Source of the DNA: Bacteroidota bacterium
Lineage (GTDB): Bacteria > Bacteroidota > Bacteroidia > Bacteroidales > M50B96
DNA length: 38,233 nt
Reading direction: 5' to 3'
NCBI GenBank assembly: GCA_024762835.1
Contig: JANTGP010000008.1
Coordinates: 1 to 38,233, forward strand
Position numbers and translations under genes: made by a program
Notes under the pieces: model-generated
The model's database searches: none
Seen by the model: only the letters and a program-made list of their open reading frames with translations
What the model was told of the DNA's origin: nothing
Part shown: in pieces, positions 8,412 through 16,992 of the stretch
Layout of the letters: each line of letters begins with the position of its first letter
How positions within the stretch are numbered: position 1 is the first letter of the stretch

Positions 8412-9485
8412 ATGAGTAATTATAAAATATTAGCAATAAATCCGGGCTCGACATCTACTAAGATAGCTGTTTATGAGAATACGCGTATTGCTTTTATTAA
8501 AACAATAAGGCACTCAACAGAAGAGCTTGAGCCTTTTGAGAAAATTACTGACCAGTTTGAGTTTCGCAAAAATATTATTCTTAGTGAGCTTAAAAATGCT
8601 GATATTGACATTTATAAATTATCAATAATAATTGGTAGGGGAGGAATTGTTAAGCCTATCCCTTCAGGCGTTTATGAGGTTAATGATACTATGATTAATG
8701 ACCTTTTAAACAGTCCTCTTGAACATGCAAGTAATCTCGGTGGCTTAATTGCAAAAAATATCGCCGATTTACTTCCTGACGTTAAAGCCTACATTGCCGA
8801 TCCTGTTGTTGTTGATGAATTTGAAGATATTGCACGCTACTCAGGGCATCCCTTATTTGAGAGATATTCTATTTTTCATGCATTAAATCAAAAAGCTATT
8901 GCACGAGCCCATGCAAAATCGCAGGGAAAGGCTTATGAGGAAATGAATATGATTGTTGTTCATCTTGGTGGAGGTATTTCTGTTGGGGCACATCGTAAAG
9001 GAAGAGTTATTGATGTTAATCAAGCTCTGGATGGAGAAGGTCCGTTCTCACCTGAAAGATCGGGCACGCTACCTGTTGGGCAACTTGCAAAGCTTTGTTT
9101 TAGCGGTAAATATACACTTCCTGAAGTAAAGGAGATGATAAAAGGGAAAGGTGGTTTGGTGGCTTACATGGGTACAAATAATGCTTATAAGGTTGAGACA
9201 ATGGCAGCTGAAGGTGATTTAAAAGCAAAGAATATTCAGGATGCTATGTGTTATCAGACAGCTAAAGAAATTGGTGCCATGTCTGCTGTTCTAAAGGGCG
9301 ATGTTGATGTAATTATTCTTACGGGAGGAATTGCACATAATAACTATCTGGTTAAGTTTATCACAGATATGGTTTCGTTTATTGCTCCTGTGGCTGTTTA
9401 TCCCGGCGAAGATGAAATGAAAGCACTTTCAATGAATGGCTTGAGAATTTTACGAGGCGAACTTACAAGCAAAAAGTATAATTAA
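8412..9485 (+). CDS. buk: Butyrate kinase
   Basis: This 357-aa acetokinase-superfamily enzyme has the usual Buk length. Motifs include LAINPGSTSTKIAVYEN (phosphate 1 loop), IIGRGGIVKPIPSGVYEVND, HLGGGISVGAHRKGRVIDV, GEGPFSPERSGTLP and ILTGGIAHNN. It makes ATP from butyryl phosphate. It is the last gene of the pta-hbd2-ackA-ptb-buk operon, with a weak inverted repeat (9552-9573) beyond it. Branched-chain fatty acid kinases share the fold, so isobutyrate is an alternative substrate. Confidence 0.94.
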   Translation: MSNYKILAINPGSTSTKIAVYENTRIAFIKTIRHSTEELEPFEKITDQFEFRKNIILSELKNADIDIYKLSIIIGRGGIVKPIPSGVYEVNDTMINDLLNSPLEHASNLGGLIAKNIADLLPDVKAYIADPVVVDEFEDIARYSGHPLFERYSIFHALNQKAIARAHAKSQGKAYEEMNMIVVHLGGGISVGAHRKGRVIDVNQALDGEGPFSPERSGTLPVGQLAKLCFSGKYTLPEVKEMIKGKGGLVAYMGTNNAYKVETMAAEGDLKAKNIQDAMCYQTAKEIGAMSAVLKGDVDVIILTGGIAHNNYLVKFITDMVSFIAPVAVYPGEDEMKALSMNGLRILRGELTSKKYN

Positions 9486-9551
9486 ATATGCTTTGCTAAT
9501 GTTTTATCTTTATGTTTCATAAAATCATATTGGCTTAATTTCTTTTGTTTT

Positions 9552-9573
9552 TTACAAAAAAGAACTTTTGTAA
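9552..9573. repeat. AT-rich inverted repeat downstream of buk
   Basis: TTACAAAA and TTTTGTAA are separated by six bases (AAGAAC). The 8-bp stem is weak and no clear T-run follows, so it is at best a poor terminator for the buk operon. Confidence 0.3.
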
Positions 9574-9664
9574 GAAATAAAAGTGTCTGATACTCGTATA
9601 TTATATATCTTTATCAAAAAATTATTTCTATTGAAATTATTATTACAAATTATATTCAGATTCG

Positions 9665-11095
9665 ATGAAAATATATCCTTTCCTTTTAGTTGTAATTCTT
9701 ACATTCTTATTCATTAATAGCTATTCTCAAAAAGAGTGGACACTTGAGCAATGTATTGATTACGCCCTCGAACATAATATTCAACTTAAGCAACAGCTTG
9801 TTAATACTGCTTATAATCAGAATGCTCTGACGCAATCAAAATGGGATTTTCTTCCTTCTTTAAATGGCTCATCATCTGCCGGATTTAGTTCGGGGCGGTC
9901 GGTTGATCCTTATACTTATGAGTTTACCGACAATAATGTTACATCGTATAATTTCTCTGTTGGTTCATCTCTAACCCTTTTCTCAGGCTTTCAGAAAATT
10001 AATACACTTGCCGTAAACAAGTTTAATTTGCTTGCAAGTTTGCAGGATCAGGATAAGTTTAAGAATGATATTGCACTAAATATTAGTGCGGCATATTTGC
10101 AGATTTTATTCTCTGAAGAACTGGTTGATATTGCTGATAAGCAATTGGATATTACAAAGCAACAAGTGAAGCGAACACAAAAACTTGTTGATGCGGGCAG
10201 CCTTGCTCAAGGAAGTTTATTAGAAATACAGGCTCAGGAAGCAAATGAAGAATTACAGCTGATAAATGCACAAAATCAATTGGATGTAGCTTATCTTACT
10301 TTGTCTCAGTTAATGGATTTGAAATTAGATGAAAGTATTTCTATCGTTCACCCCGACATTGAAAACTTTGATGAGGGGAGAATTCTTCAATCTGTTAATT
10401 CAATATACGAAGAAGCTGTAATAAGTTTACCACAAATAAAATCAGCTGATTACAGAGTAAAAAGTGCAGAAAAAAGTCTTGCCGTTTCGCGAGGCTCGTA
10501 TTACCCTCGCTTATCTATAAATGGCTCAATCTACACAGGGTATTCAAACAACAGGAAATTATTTACTATTTTACCGGTTGTTTATCCAAGTCAGCTTATT
10601 GGGTTTACCGATGGAGGAGAGAATGTTTATTCATTTGAAAGCATGGGTCAGACATATTCAGAAAATGATTATCTATTCAAAGACCAGTTTAAAGATAATG
10701 CCTATAAGAGTTTGACATTGAGCTTATCTATCCCAATTTTTAATAAATTTCAGGCACGTACTTCGGTAAAAAACTCACAACTGAATGTTTTAAATATGAA
10801 ATATTCTTATGACCTTGCTAAGAATCAGTTATATAAAGAAATACAGCAAGCTCATGCAGATGCAATTGCTGCCTTAAAGAAATATAAAGCCTCAAATAAA
10901 TCACTACAGGCAAGCGAAGAGGCTTTTCGGTATACACAACAAAAATTTGACCTTGGACTACTAAACTCGGTAGATTATAATTTGGCAAAAAATAACCTTA
11001 CCAAAGTTCAGTCTGACGTTTTACAAGCAAAATATGAGTTTATGTTTAAGAGCAATATTTTGCAGTTCTACAGAGGTGTTCCAATGAGCTATTAA
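9665..11095 (+). CDS. TolC family outer membrane efflux protein
   Basis: This 476-aa protein has a signal peptide (about residues 1-21, ending NSYS before QKEW). The mature start, EWTLEQCIDYALEHNIQLKQQ, is the hallmark of the outer membrane efflux protein (OEP) domain in Bacteroidota. It is followed by two OEP repeats with long helical segments rich in Gln/Ala/Lys, about 130-210 and 360-470. It should form a trimeric OM channel and periplasmic tunnel. It is 34 bp upstream of the HlyD-type adaptor, so the two are probably co-transcribed. No inner-membrane pump follows, so the substrate is unknown. Confidence 0.9.
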   Translation: MKIYPFLLVVILTFLFINSYSQKEWTLEQCIDYALEHNIQLKQQLVNTAYNQNALTQSKWDFLPSLNGSSSAGFSSGRSVDPYTYEFTDNNVTSYNFSVGSSLTLFSGFQKINTLAVNKFNLLASLQDQDKFKNDIALNISAAYLQILFSEELVDIADKQLDITKQQVKRTQKLVDAGSLAQGSLLEIQAQEANEELQLINAQNQLDVAYLTLSQLMDLKLDESISIVHPDIENFDEGRILQSVNSIYEEAVISLPQIKSADYRVKSAEKSLAVSRGSYYPRLSINGSIYTGYSNNRKLFTILPVVYPSQLIGFTDGGENVYSFESMGQTYSENDYLFKDQFKDNAYKSLTLSLSIPIFNKFQARTSVKNSQLNVLNMKYSYDLAKNQLYKEIQQAHADAIAALKKYKASNKSLQASEEAFRYTQQKFDLGLLNSVDYNLAKNNLTKVQSDVLQAKYEFMFKSNILQFYRGVPMSY

Positions 11096-11129
11096 AAAAA
11101 ATAATTTAGTTATAACAAAGCATAAACTA

Positions 11130-12440
11130 ATGAAAAGTAAAAAGTTAAAATATATTATCGGAGGGTTATTATTACTCGTTGTTGTTTTAATTATTGCAAA
11201 GAAGCAAGGCCTGATTGGTGAAAGTGATCTTCTCAAAGTTGTTACGGAGAAAGTGGAAAAGCGTTCAATCATTGAGTCGATAACTGCAAACGGGAAGATA
11301 CAACCGGAAACCGAAGTAAAGATTAGCCCTGATGTATCAGGCGAGATTGTTGCTTTGTATGTAAAAGAAGGCGATGAAGTAAAGAAAGGGCAATTATTAC
11401 TTAAGATAAAGGAAGATATATACATTTCCTATCTAGAAAGAGCAAGAGCATCTGTAAACTCGGCAAAAGCAAATTTTGCCAATTCAAAAGCCCGCTTAGC
11501 TCAAACCGAAGCCTCCTTTCATCAGCAGGAACTTGCTTTTAACCGAAGTAAAAAGTTGTATAAAGAAAAAGCTATCTCCTTATCGGAATATGAAAATGCC
11601 GAATCTGCTTATGATATTGCTAAGGCTGACTTAAAGGCTGCCGGCGAGTCTGTTAACTCTGCAAAATTTTCTGTAAAAAGTGCCGAAGCATCTTTAAAAG
11701 AATCAAAAGAGAATTTGCGAAAAACAAGTATCTATGCACCTATTGACGGTACAGTTTCAAGATTAAATGTTGAAAAAGGCGAACGTGTTGTTGGTACTGT
11801 TCAAATGGCAGGTACAGAATTATTACGTATTGCCAACTTAAACATTATGGAAGTAAAGGTTGATGTTAATGAAAACGATATTGTAAGTGTTAGCCTTAAC
11901 GACACAGCTTTAATTGAAATTGATGCTTACCTGAAAGAGAAATTTAAAGGAATTGTTACTGAGATTGCAAATTCGGCAAATGTACAAGGAATGTCGACTG
12001 ATCAGGTTACAAATTTTGAAGTTAAAATACGCATTCTTAATTCTTCATACAATCATCTTATTGAAGAAAACAGACCATATCCTTTTAGACCGGGAATGTC
12101 TGCTACCGTCGAGATTCAAACAAAATATCAAAGTGATATACTCACCGTTCCTATTCAGGCAGTTACTACTAGAGTTGATTCCGTTGAGAATGATTCGACT
12201 GTAACAGATAAGAATATTGATAATGATGTGAAAGAAATAGTATTTGTTTACGGTGATGGAAAAGTGAGTTTACGTGAAGTTACAACTGGAATACAGGATG
12301 ATACATATATTGAAATAACAGAAGGCCTTAAAGAAGATGAGGAAGTTGTTGTTGCACCTTATTCTGCCATAAGCAGACGGCTTAAAGATGGAAAAAAGGT
12401 TGAAAAAGTAGACGAGAAAGAACTTTTCAATAAAGATTAG
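11130..12440 (+). CDS. HlyD/MFP family periplasmic adaptor subunit
   Basis: This 436-aa membrane-fusion protein has an N-terminal TM anchor (8-23). Two lipoyl half-motifs follow, PDVSGEIVALYVKEGDEVKKGQ (split across 68-88) and IYAPIDGTVSRLNVEKGERV (201-220). They flank a coiled-coil hairpin of roughly 98-197. Beta-barrel and membrane-proximal domains follow. The architecture matches MacA-type adaptors that link ABC permeases of the FtsX/MacB class to TolC. The partner is the TolC gene just upstream; the usual MacB-like genes are absent downstream. Its stop overlaps the glpK stop tail-to-tail by 4 bp, with no room for a terminator between them. Confidence 0.92.
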   Translation: MKSKKLKYIIGGLLLLVVVLIIAKKQGLIGESDLLKVVTEKVEKRSIIESITANGKIQPETEVKISPDVSGEIVALYVKEGDEVKKGQLLLKIKEDIYISYLERARASVNSAKANFANSKARLAQTEASFHQQELAFNRSKKLYKEKAISLSEYENAESAYDIAKADLKAAGESVNSAKFSVKSAEASLKESKENLRKTSIYAPIDGTVSRLNVEKGERVVGTVQMAGTELLRIANLNIMEVKVDVNENDIVSVSLNDTALIEIDAYLKEKFKGIVTEIANSANVQGMSTDQVTNFEVKIRILNSSYNHLIEENRPYPFRPGMSATVEIQTKYQSDILTVPIQAVTTRVDSVENDSTVTDKNIDNDVKEIVFVYGDGKVSLREVTTGIQDDTYIEITEGLKEDEEVVVAPYSAISRRLKDGKKVEKVDEKELFNKD

Positions 12441-13918
12441 GATTTTACACGTTCAACCGCCTGTTTCCATTCTTTATATAGTTTATTACGTCTTTTAATT
12501 GACATATTTGGACTAAATACTTTGTCTATTCTCCGGTGATTGCTTATTTCTTCTTTAGTCCAGAAACCTGTTGACAAACCTGCTAAGAGTGCAGCTCCAA
12601 GTGATGTTGTTTCAACAAATTTAGGTCGAATAATGTTTGCATCTAATATGTCGGATTGAAACTGCATAAGAAAGTTATTGTTTGCTGCTCCGCCGTCAAC
12701 ATGCAGGTCTTGTAATTGGAAATCAGAATCATTCATCATTGCATTTATCACATCTTTAGTTTGAAATGCCAAGGATTCAAGGGCAGCCCTTACAATGTGC
12801 TTGTAGCTTACACCCAAAGTTAATCCTACAATAGCAGCCTTTGCTTTCGTGTCCCAGTAAGGAGCACCCAGTCCTGTAAAAGCGGGGACAAAATATACTC
12901 CTTGATTATCTTTCACATCAAGAGCTATTTCTTCTGTTTCTTCACTCGTACTAATTATTTTTAATCCGTCGCGTAGCCATCTTATTGAAGCTCCGGCAAT
13001 AAATACACTGCCTTCGAGTGCATATTCTACCTTATTGTCTATCGACCATGCAATTGTAGATATTAAGCCCGATTTTGAGTGAATCATTTTTGTTCCTGTG
13101 TTCATTAGCATAAAGCAACCTGTGCCATAGGTGTTTTTAACACTTCCCTCCTGAAAGCAATTATGCCCGAATAGTGCTGCTTGCTGGTCGCCTACCATAG
13201 CTGAAACAGGAATGTCACAGCCAAAGATAGATTTATCTGTATTACCGTATCTTTCGCTTGTGTTTACAACTGTGGGCAAGATGGAAGCAGGTACATCAAA
13301 GAGTTCAAGAAGTTCATTGCTCCATTCTAAGTTTTCAATATCAAAAAGCATCGTTCTCGAAGCATTTGAATAGTCGGTATAATGAAGTTTACCTGCTGTG
13401 AGTTTCCATAATAACCAAGTGTCAACTGTCCCGAAAAGCAATTCGTTATTTTGGGCTTTATGATTTGCTCCTTCAACATTATTAAGTATCCAATTTATTT
13501 TGGTTGCCGAAAAATAGGGGTCAAGGATTAAACCTGTTTTCTTGAAAATGTCATCAGCTACGCCTTCTTGTTTTAAGTGATTACAATATTCGGCTGTACG
13601 TGTGTCTTGCCAAACAATAGCATTGTAGATTGCCTTGCCTGTTTTTTTATCCCATATAATCGTGGTTTCACGCTGATTTGTTATTCCGATTGATACAATC
13701 TCTTCGGCTTTAATGTTGAGTTTATTCAGCAAATTAATAATTACCTTATATTGGCTTTCCCACAATACTTCGGGGTCTTGTTCAACTAATCCGGGTGAAG
13801 GAAATATAGATTCAAACTCTAATGATTCTATCCCTATCTGCTCAAAAGCTTTATTATACAGAACAGCTCTCGAACTACTTGTTCCTTGGTCTAAAGTTAA
13901 AATATATTTTTTGTCCAT
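12437..13918 (-). CDS. glpK: Glycerol kinase
   Basis: This 493-aa FGGY kinase has the usual GlpK length. It begins YILTLDQGTSSSRAVLYN (5-22) with the phosphate-binding DQGTSSSR. It continues with SIGITNQRETTIIWDK, YNAIVWQDTRTAEYC, the FGGY-family region MVGDQQAALFGHNCF, KNTYGTGCFML and LHVDGGAANNNFLMQFQ. It phosphorylates glycerol to sn-glycerol 3-phosphate in the cytoplasm. It stands alone: no glpF or glpD lies beside it. A -7 box candidate is just upstream. The gene is convergent with, and touches, the HlyD adaptor gene. Confidence 0.97.
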   Translation of the reverse strand: MDKKYILTLDQGTSSSRAVLYNKAFEQIGIESLEFESIFPSPGLVEQDPEVLWESQYKVIINLLNKLNIKAEEIVSIGITNQRETTIIWDKKTGKAIYNAIVWQDTRTAEYCNHLKQEGVADDIFKKTGLILDPYFSATKINWILNNVEGANHKAQNNELLFGTVDTWLLWKLTAGKLHYTDYSNASRTMLFDIENLEWSNELLELFDVPASILPTVVNTSERYGNTDKSIFGCDIPVSAMVGDQQAALFGHNCFQEGSVKNTYGTGCFMLMNTGTKMIHSKSGLISTIAWSIDNKVEYALEGSVFIAGASIRWLRDGLKIISTSEETEEIALDVKDNQGVYFVPAFTGLGAPYWDTKAKAAIVGLTLGVSYKHIVRAALESLAFQTKDVINAMMNDSDFQLQDLHVDGGAANNNFLMQFQSDILDANIIRPKFVETTSLGAALLAGLSTGFWTKEEISNHRRIDKVFSPNMSIKRRNKLYKEWKQAVERVKS

Positions 13919-13940
13919 TTTATCATTTTAAAAGTATTTT

Positions 13941-13948
13941 CAAAGATA
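13941..13948 (-). promoter_or_regulatory. -7 box candidate for glpK
   Basis: The minus strand reads TATCTTTG, an exact TAnnTTTG match, 22 bp before the glpK start. No TTTG is visible 17-20 bp further upstream. Confidence 0.4.
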
Positions 13949-14121
13949 CAAATTCATTTGCGATATTAATCTTAGTCCGGGGTAAAATATCAATACAGTT
14001 GCTTCAGGAGGGTTATAAAAAAATCTCATAGGCAATTCAAACTTATCTCATGGTTCTTGAATAATCTTTGTTCAGTAGCTTTTTATTTTAATCAGTCTTT
14101 TTATTTGTTAAATATTCGGCT

Positions 14122-14129
14122 TAATTTTG
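14122..14129 (+). promoter_or_regulatory. -7 box candidate for the three-gene envelope locus
   Basis: TAATTTTG matches TAnnTTTG exactly, 22 bp before the ATG at 14152. A TTTG at 14104-14107 leaves a spacer of only 14 bp, shorter than usual, so the -33 assignment is doubtful. Confidence 0.4.
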
Positions 14130-14151
14130 AAACCGAAATCAATATTAAGAT

Positions 14152-16920
14152 ATGAAAAGAATTATTCAATGGTTTGTGCCGGCTTTATTACTAGTTGTTT
14201 TAGCATGGTTTACTTATGATTATCTACATGGTGAGAATGACTTTCATGCTAAAGATATTTTTTCTGCAATACCGAATAATTCCCCTTTTATTGTTGAAGC
14301 AAAGGATATTGTAAACTTTAATAAGAATATTGAAGAGAATAACAGGATTCATGATTTATTGATGGAAATTCCTGCATACAGTAGGTTGTTTCTACAAATG
14401 AACTTTATTGATTCTATTGTTAATATAAACTCTGCTACAGCTTCGCTCATAAATCATCAGACAATTTTAATATCTCCTGTTATTACAGGAAAACAAAAAA
14501 TAGAATATTTATTTGTTACCGGTTTTAAGCAAAAGAGCACCATTAAAGCAGTTTCCAAGTTAATTGATAACTATTTTGCAGATATTCAAACTAAAGAAAA
14601 TAAAAGCTATGAAGGGACAGATATATTTTCTTATCCCTTGGATAACAATAGCCGTTTGTATTATGCATCCGATAATGGACTGTTTGTTATAAGTAAGAGT
14701 ATATTTGCAATTGAGTCGGCTCTTAAACAGGTAGATGCAGATGAAAACTTGTTGGATAATGATAGCTTTAATCGCATATTACAAACTGCCGGTAAAAATT
14801 CTTCGGTGAATTTATTTCTAAATCATAATTATCTTCCCGACTTTCTCTCAATTTTGCTTAATAAGAAAAATGCTAAGTCTGTGTCAAACTTTAAGAACTA
14901 TTCCGATTGGACAGAGCTTGACCTGACAGTTAATGATAGTGAACTATATTTAAACGGCTTTTCATTTACTCTGTCAGACAGAAAGTTTTTATCCATATTT
15001 GACCATCAAAAGGCTGTTAGCATTGGTGTTGAATCAATCCTTCCTGCCGGTTCATCGGTTATTTCTGCTTTTGGGCTTAGCGATATAGACGCATTTAAGG
15101 AAGATTTTAATGCATACCGTAGCAGCCTTGGTCAATTTGCAAAAGTTGATGATAAGATTAAAGCTATTAACAGGAAATATAAGCTTGATATCGAAGATAG
15201 TTTTTACTCTTTGCTTGATAATGAGTTTTCGTTCGTGATAACTTCAATAAATAATAATAATGTTTACGAAAATGCATTTGCAATTTTTAAAACACACAGC
15301 AGCAGTTCGACAAAAGAAACACTTTTAAGTATAATTTCTGCTGTTGCAGGAAAGCAAAATAAAAGTATCGATTCATATATTCATACTTACAATATTGACG
15401 AAGAGCTTAGCCATGTTATTTACGAAATGCCAATTGATAACTTAAACTCTTTATTGTTTGGAAATATTTTCTCAAATGTTGATTCTAAGTATTTTACATT
15501 GGTTGATAATTATCTGGTATTTGCTAACTCTATTAAATCACTGAAGTCGTTTATAAAAGATAATTTGCTTAACAAAACACTCAAAAACGATACTCATTAT
15601 AGGGATTTCTCAACACAGTTGGCTAAGAAATCAAACTATTATTTTTATTCCTCGATTGCACTCTCACCACCATGGTTTAGTGAATTTATAAATAAAGATG
15701 TGTTTGGGAATATTGAAGATTATTTATCATTCTTTCATCAGTTTCATGCGCTCTCTTTTCAGTTTACGGCAAACAACAAAAAGGGAATGGTTTATAATGA
15801 TATTTATTTAAAATATGACCCGTTTTATACAGATAAACCCCGGACTGTTTGGGAGCTGAGTTTAGATACAACAATTTTATTTAAACCTGTTCTTGTTAAA
15901 AACCATATTACCGGGAAAAAGGAAATCTTTGTTCAGGATAATAAGAATAAAATATATTTAATTAATTATGCAGGCAGAGTATTATTTGAGAAAATACTTG
16001 ATGAGCCTATCCTAAGTAAGATTTATCAGATTGATTATTACAATAATAGTAAGTTGCAGTTTTTGTTCAATACAGCTCATAAACTTTACCTGATTGACAG
16101 AAAAGGGAATTTTGTCGAACGTTTCCCTGTAAATCTCAACTCGCCGGCTACAAACGGTCTTGCTCTTTGCGATTACGATAATAATAATGATTATAGAATA
16201 TTTGTGGCTTGTGAGAACCGCCATGTTTATCTATTTTCAAAAGAGGGAAACATTATCGACGGGTGGAAATTCCGGAAATCTGAACATAAGGTAACTCACG
16301 AGGTTCAGCACTTTAGAATTGCTGACAAAGACTATATAGTTTTTACTGATGAGAGTAAAACATATATATTAAACCGTAAGGGGAAAAGAAGGGTAAAGCC
16401 TGATGAGAAATTTAATATTTCGGTAAATGGCAAGTATATTCTCAACAAGAAATCTGATATTAATGACTCGTATATGGCGATAAGCGACCCTGAGGGTAAA
16501 GTGTATTTTGTGTATTTCGACGGGAAGGTTGAAAGCATAAAATTCAGAAATTTTACAGCAAATCATTACTTTGATTATAAAGATGTAAATGGCGATAATA
16601 TTCCTGATTTTATTTTTACCGATGAAAATAAACTTGAAGTTTATGAACGTAACAAGAATAAGTTAATAGACTATAGCTTTGATAATGATATAAGTGAAAG
16701 TGCTATTTATTTTAAGTTCCCCGGCAACAGGAAAAAACTTGGTATTGTCACTTCCGGTTCCAGCCAAATATTCCTTATTAACAGCGACGGTAGTTTATAT
16801 GATGGTTTTCCATTAGTCGGAAGTTCTCAATTTAGCATCGGTTCTTTAAAAGGCAATAATAAATTTAATCTTTTTGTTGGAACAAAGGATAATTTTTTGT
16901 ATAATTACGAGATAAAGTAG
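14152..16920 (+). CDS. Membrane-anchored DUF3352-like protein with a C-terminal propeller-like region
   Basis: This 922-aa protein has one N-terminal TM segment (about 4-24, IIQWFVPALLLVVLAWFTY) and no further TM, so it is probably anchored with the bulk in the periplasm. Residues about 38-560 begin IFSAIPNNSPFIVEAKD and resemble DUF3352-type proteins of Bacteroidota. Residues about 563-922 contain repeated short blades of the form KIYLINYAGRVLFE, KLYLIDRKGNFVERFPVN, HVYLFSKEGNIIDGW, TYILNRKGKRRV and FLINSDGSLYDGFPL, with DYDNNNDYR and DVNGDNIPD (calcium-like VCBS/FG-GAP style) interspersed. I infer a beta-propeller. No enzyme motif was seen. It is the first of three co-directional envelope genes. 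Function unknown. Confidence 0.7.
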   Translation: MKRIIQWFVPALLLVVLAWFTYDYLHGENDFHAKDIFSAIPNNSPFIVEAKDIVNFNKNIEENNRIHDLLMEIPAYSRLFLQMNFIDSIVNINSATASLINHQTILISPVITGKQKIEYLFVTGFKQKSTIKAVSKLIDNYFADIQTKENKSYEGTDIFSYPLDNNSRLYYASDNGLFVISKSIFAIESALKQVDADENLLDNDSFNRILQTAGKNSSVNLFLNHNYLPDFLSILLNKKNAKSVSNFKNYSDWTELDLTVNDSELYLNGFSFTLSDRKFLSIFDHQKAVSIGVESILPAGSSVISAFGLSDIDAFKEDFNAYRSSLGQFAKVDDKIKAINRKYKLDIEDSFYSLLDNEFSFVITSINNNNVYENAFAIFKTHSSSSTKETLLSIISAVAGKQNKSIDSYIHTYNIDEELSHVIYEMPIDNLNSLLFGNIFSNVDSKYFTLVDNYLVFANSIKSLKSFIKDNLLNKTLKNDTHYRDFSTQLAKKSNYYFYSSIALSPPWFSEFINKDVFGNIEDYLSFFHQFHALSFQFTANNKKGMVYNDIYLKYDPFYTDKPRTVWELSLDTTILFKPVLVKNHITGKKEIFVQDNKNKIYLINYAGRVLFEKILDEPILSKIYQIDYYNNSKLQFLFNTAHKLYLIDRKGNFVERFPVNLNSPATNGLALCDYDNNNDYRIFVACENRHVYLFSKEGNIIDGWKFRKSEHKVTHEVQHFRIADKDYIVFTDESKTYILNRKGKRRVKPDEKFNISVNGKYILNKKSDINDSYMAISDPEGKVYFVYFDGKVESIKFRNFTANHYFDYKDVNGDNIPDFIFTDENKLEVYERNKNKLIDYSFDNDISESAIYFKFPGNRKKLGIVTSGSSQIFLINSDGSLYDGFPLVGSSQFSIGSLKGNNKFNLFVGTKDNFLYNYEIK

Positions 16921-16935
16921 ATTTATTTGATTATA

Positions 16936-16949
16936 GCACATAATTGTGC
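16936..16949. repeat. Small palindrome in the 72-bp gap before the lipoprotein gene
   Basis: GCACATAATTGTGC is a 5-bp stem with a 4-nt loop, 16 bp after the stop of the upstream gene. It may be a weak hairpin or a protein site; nothing more can be said. Confidence 0.25.
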
Positions 16950-16992
16950 AAGATTTTGTAATTTTCTGCGTATAATATTTGAGTAATTGCTT

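Noticed and set aside
16987-16992. TTG start for the large lipoprotein
   Set aside because: It adds only two residues; the ATG at 16993 begins a normal lipoprotein signal.
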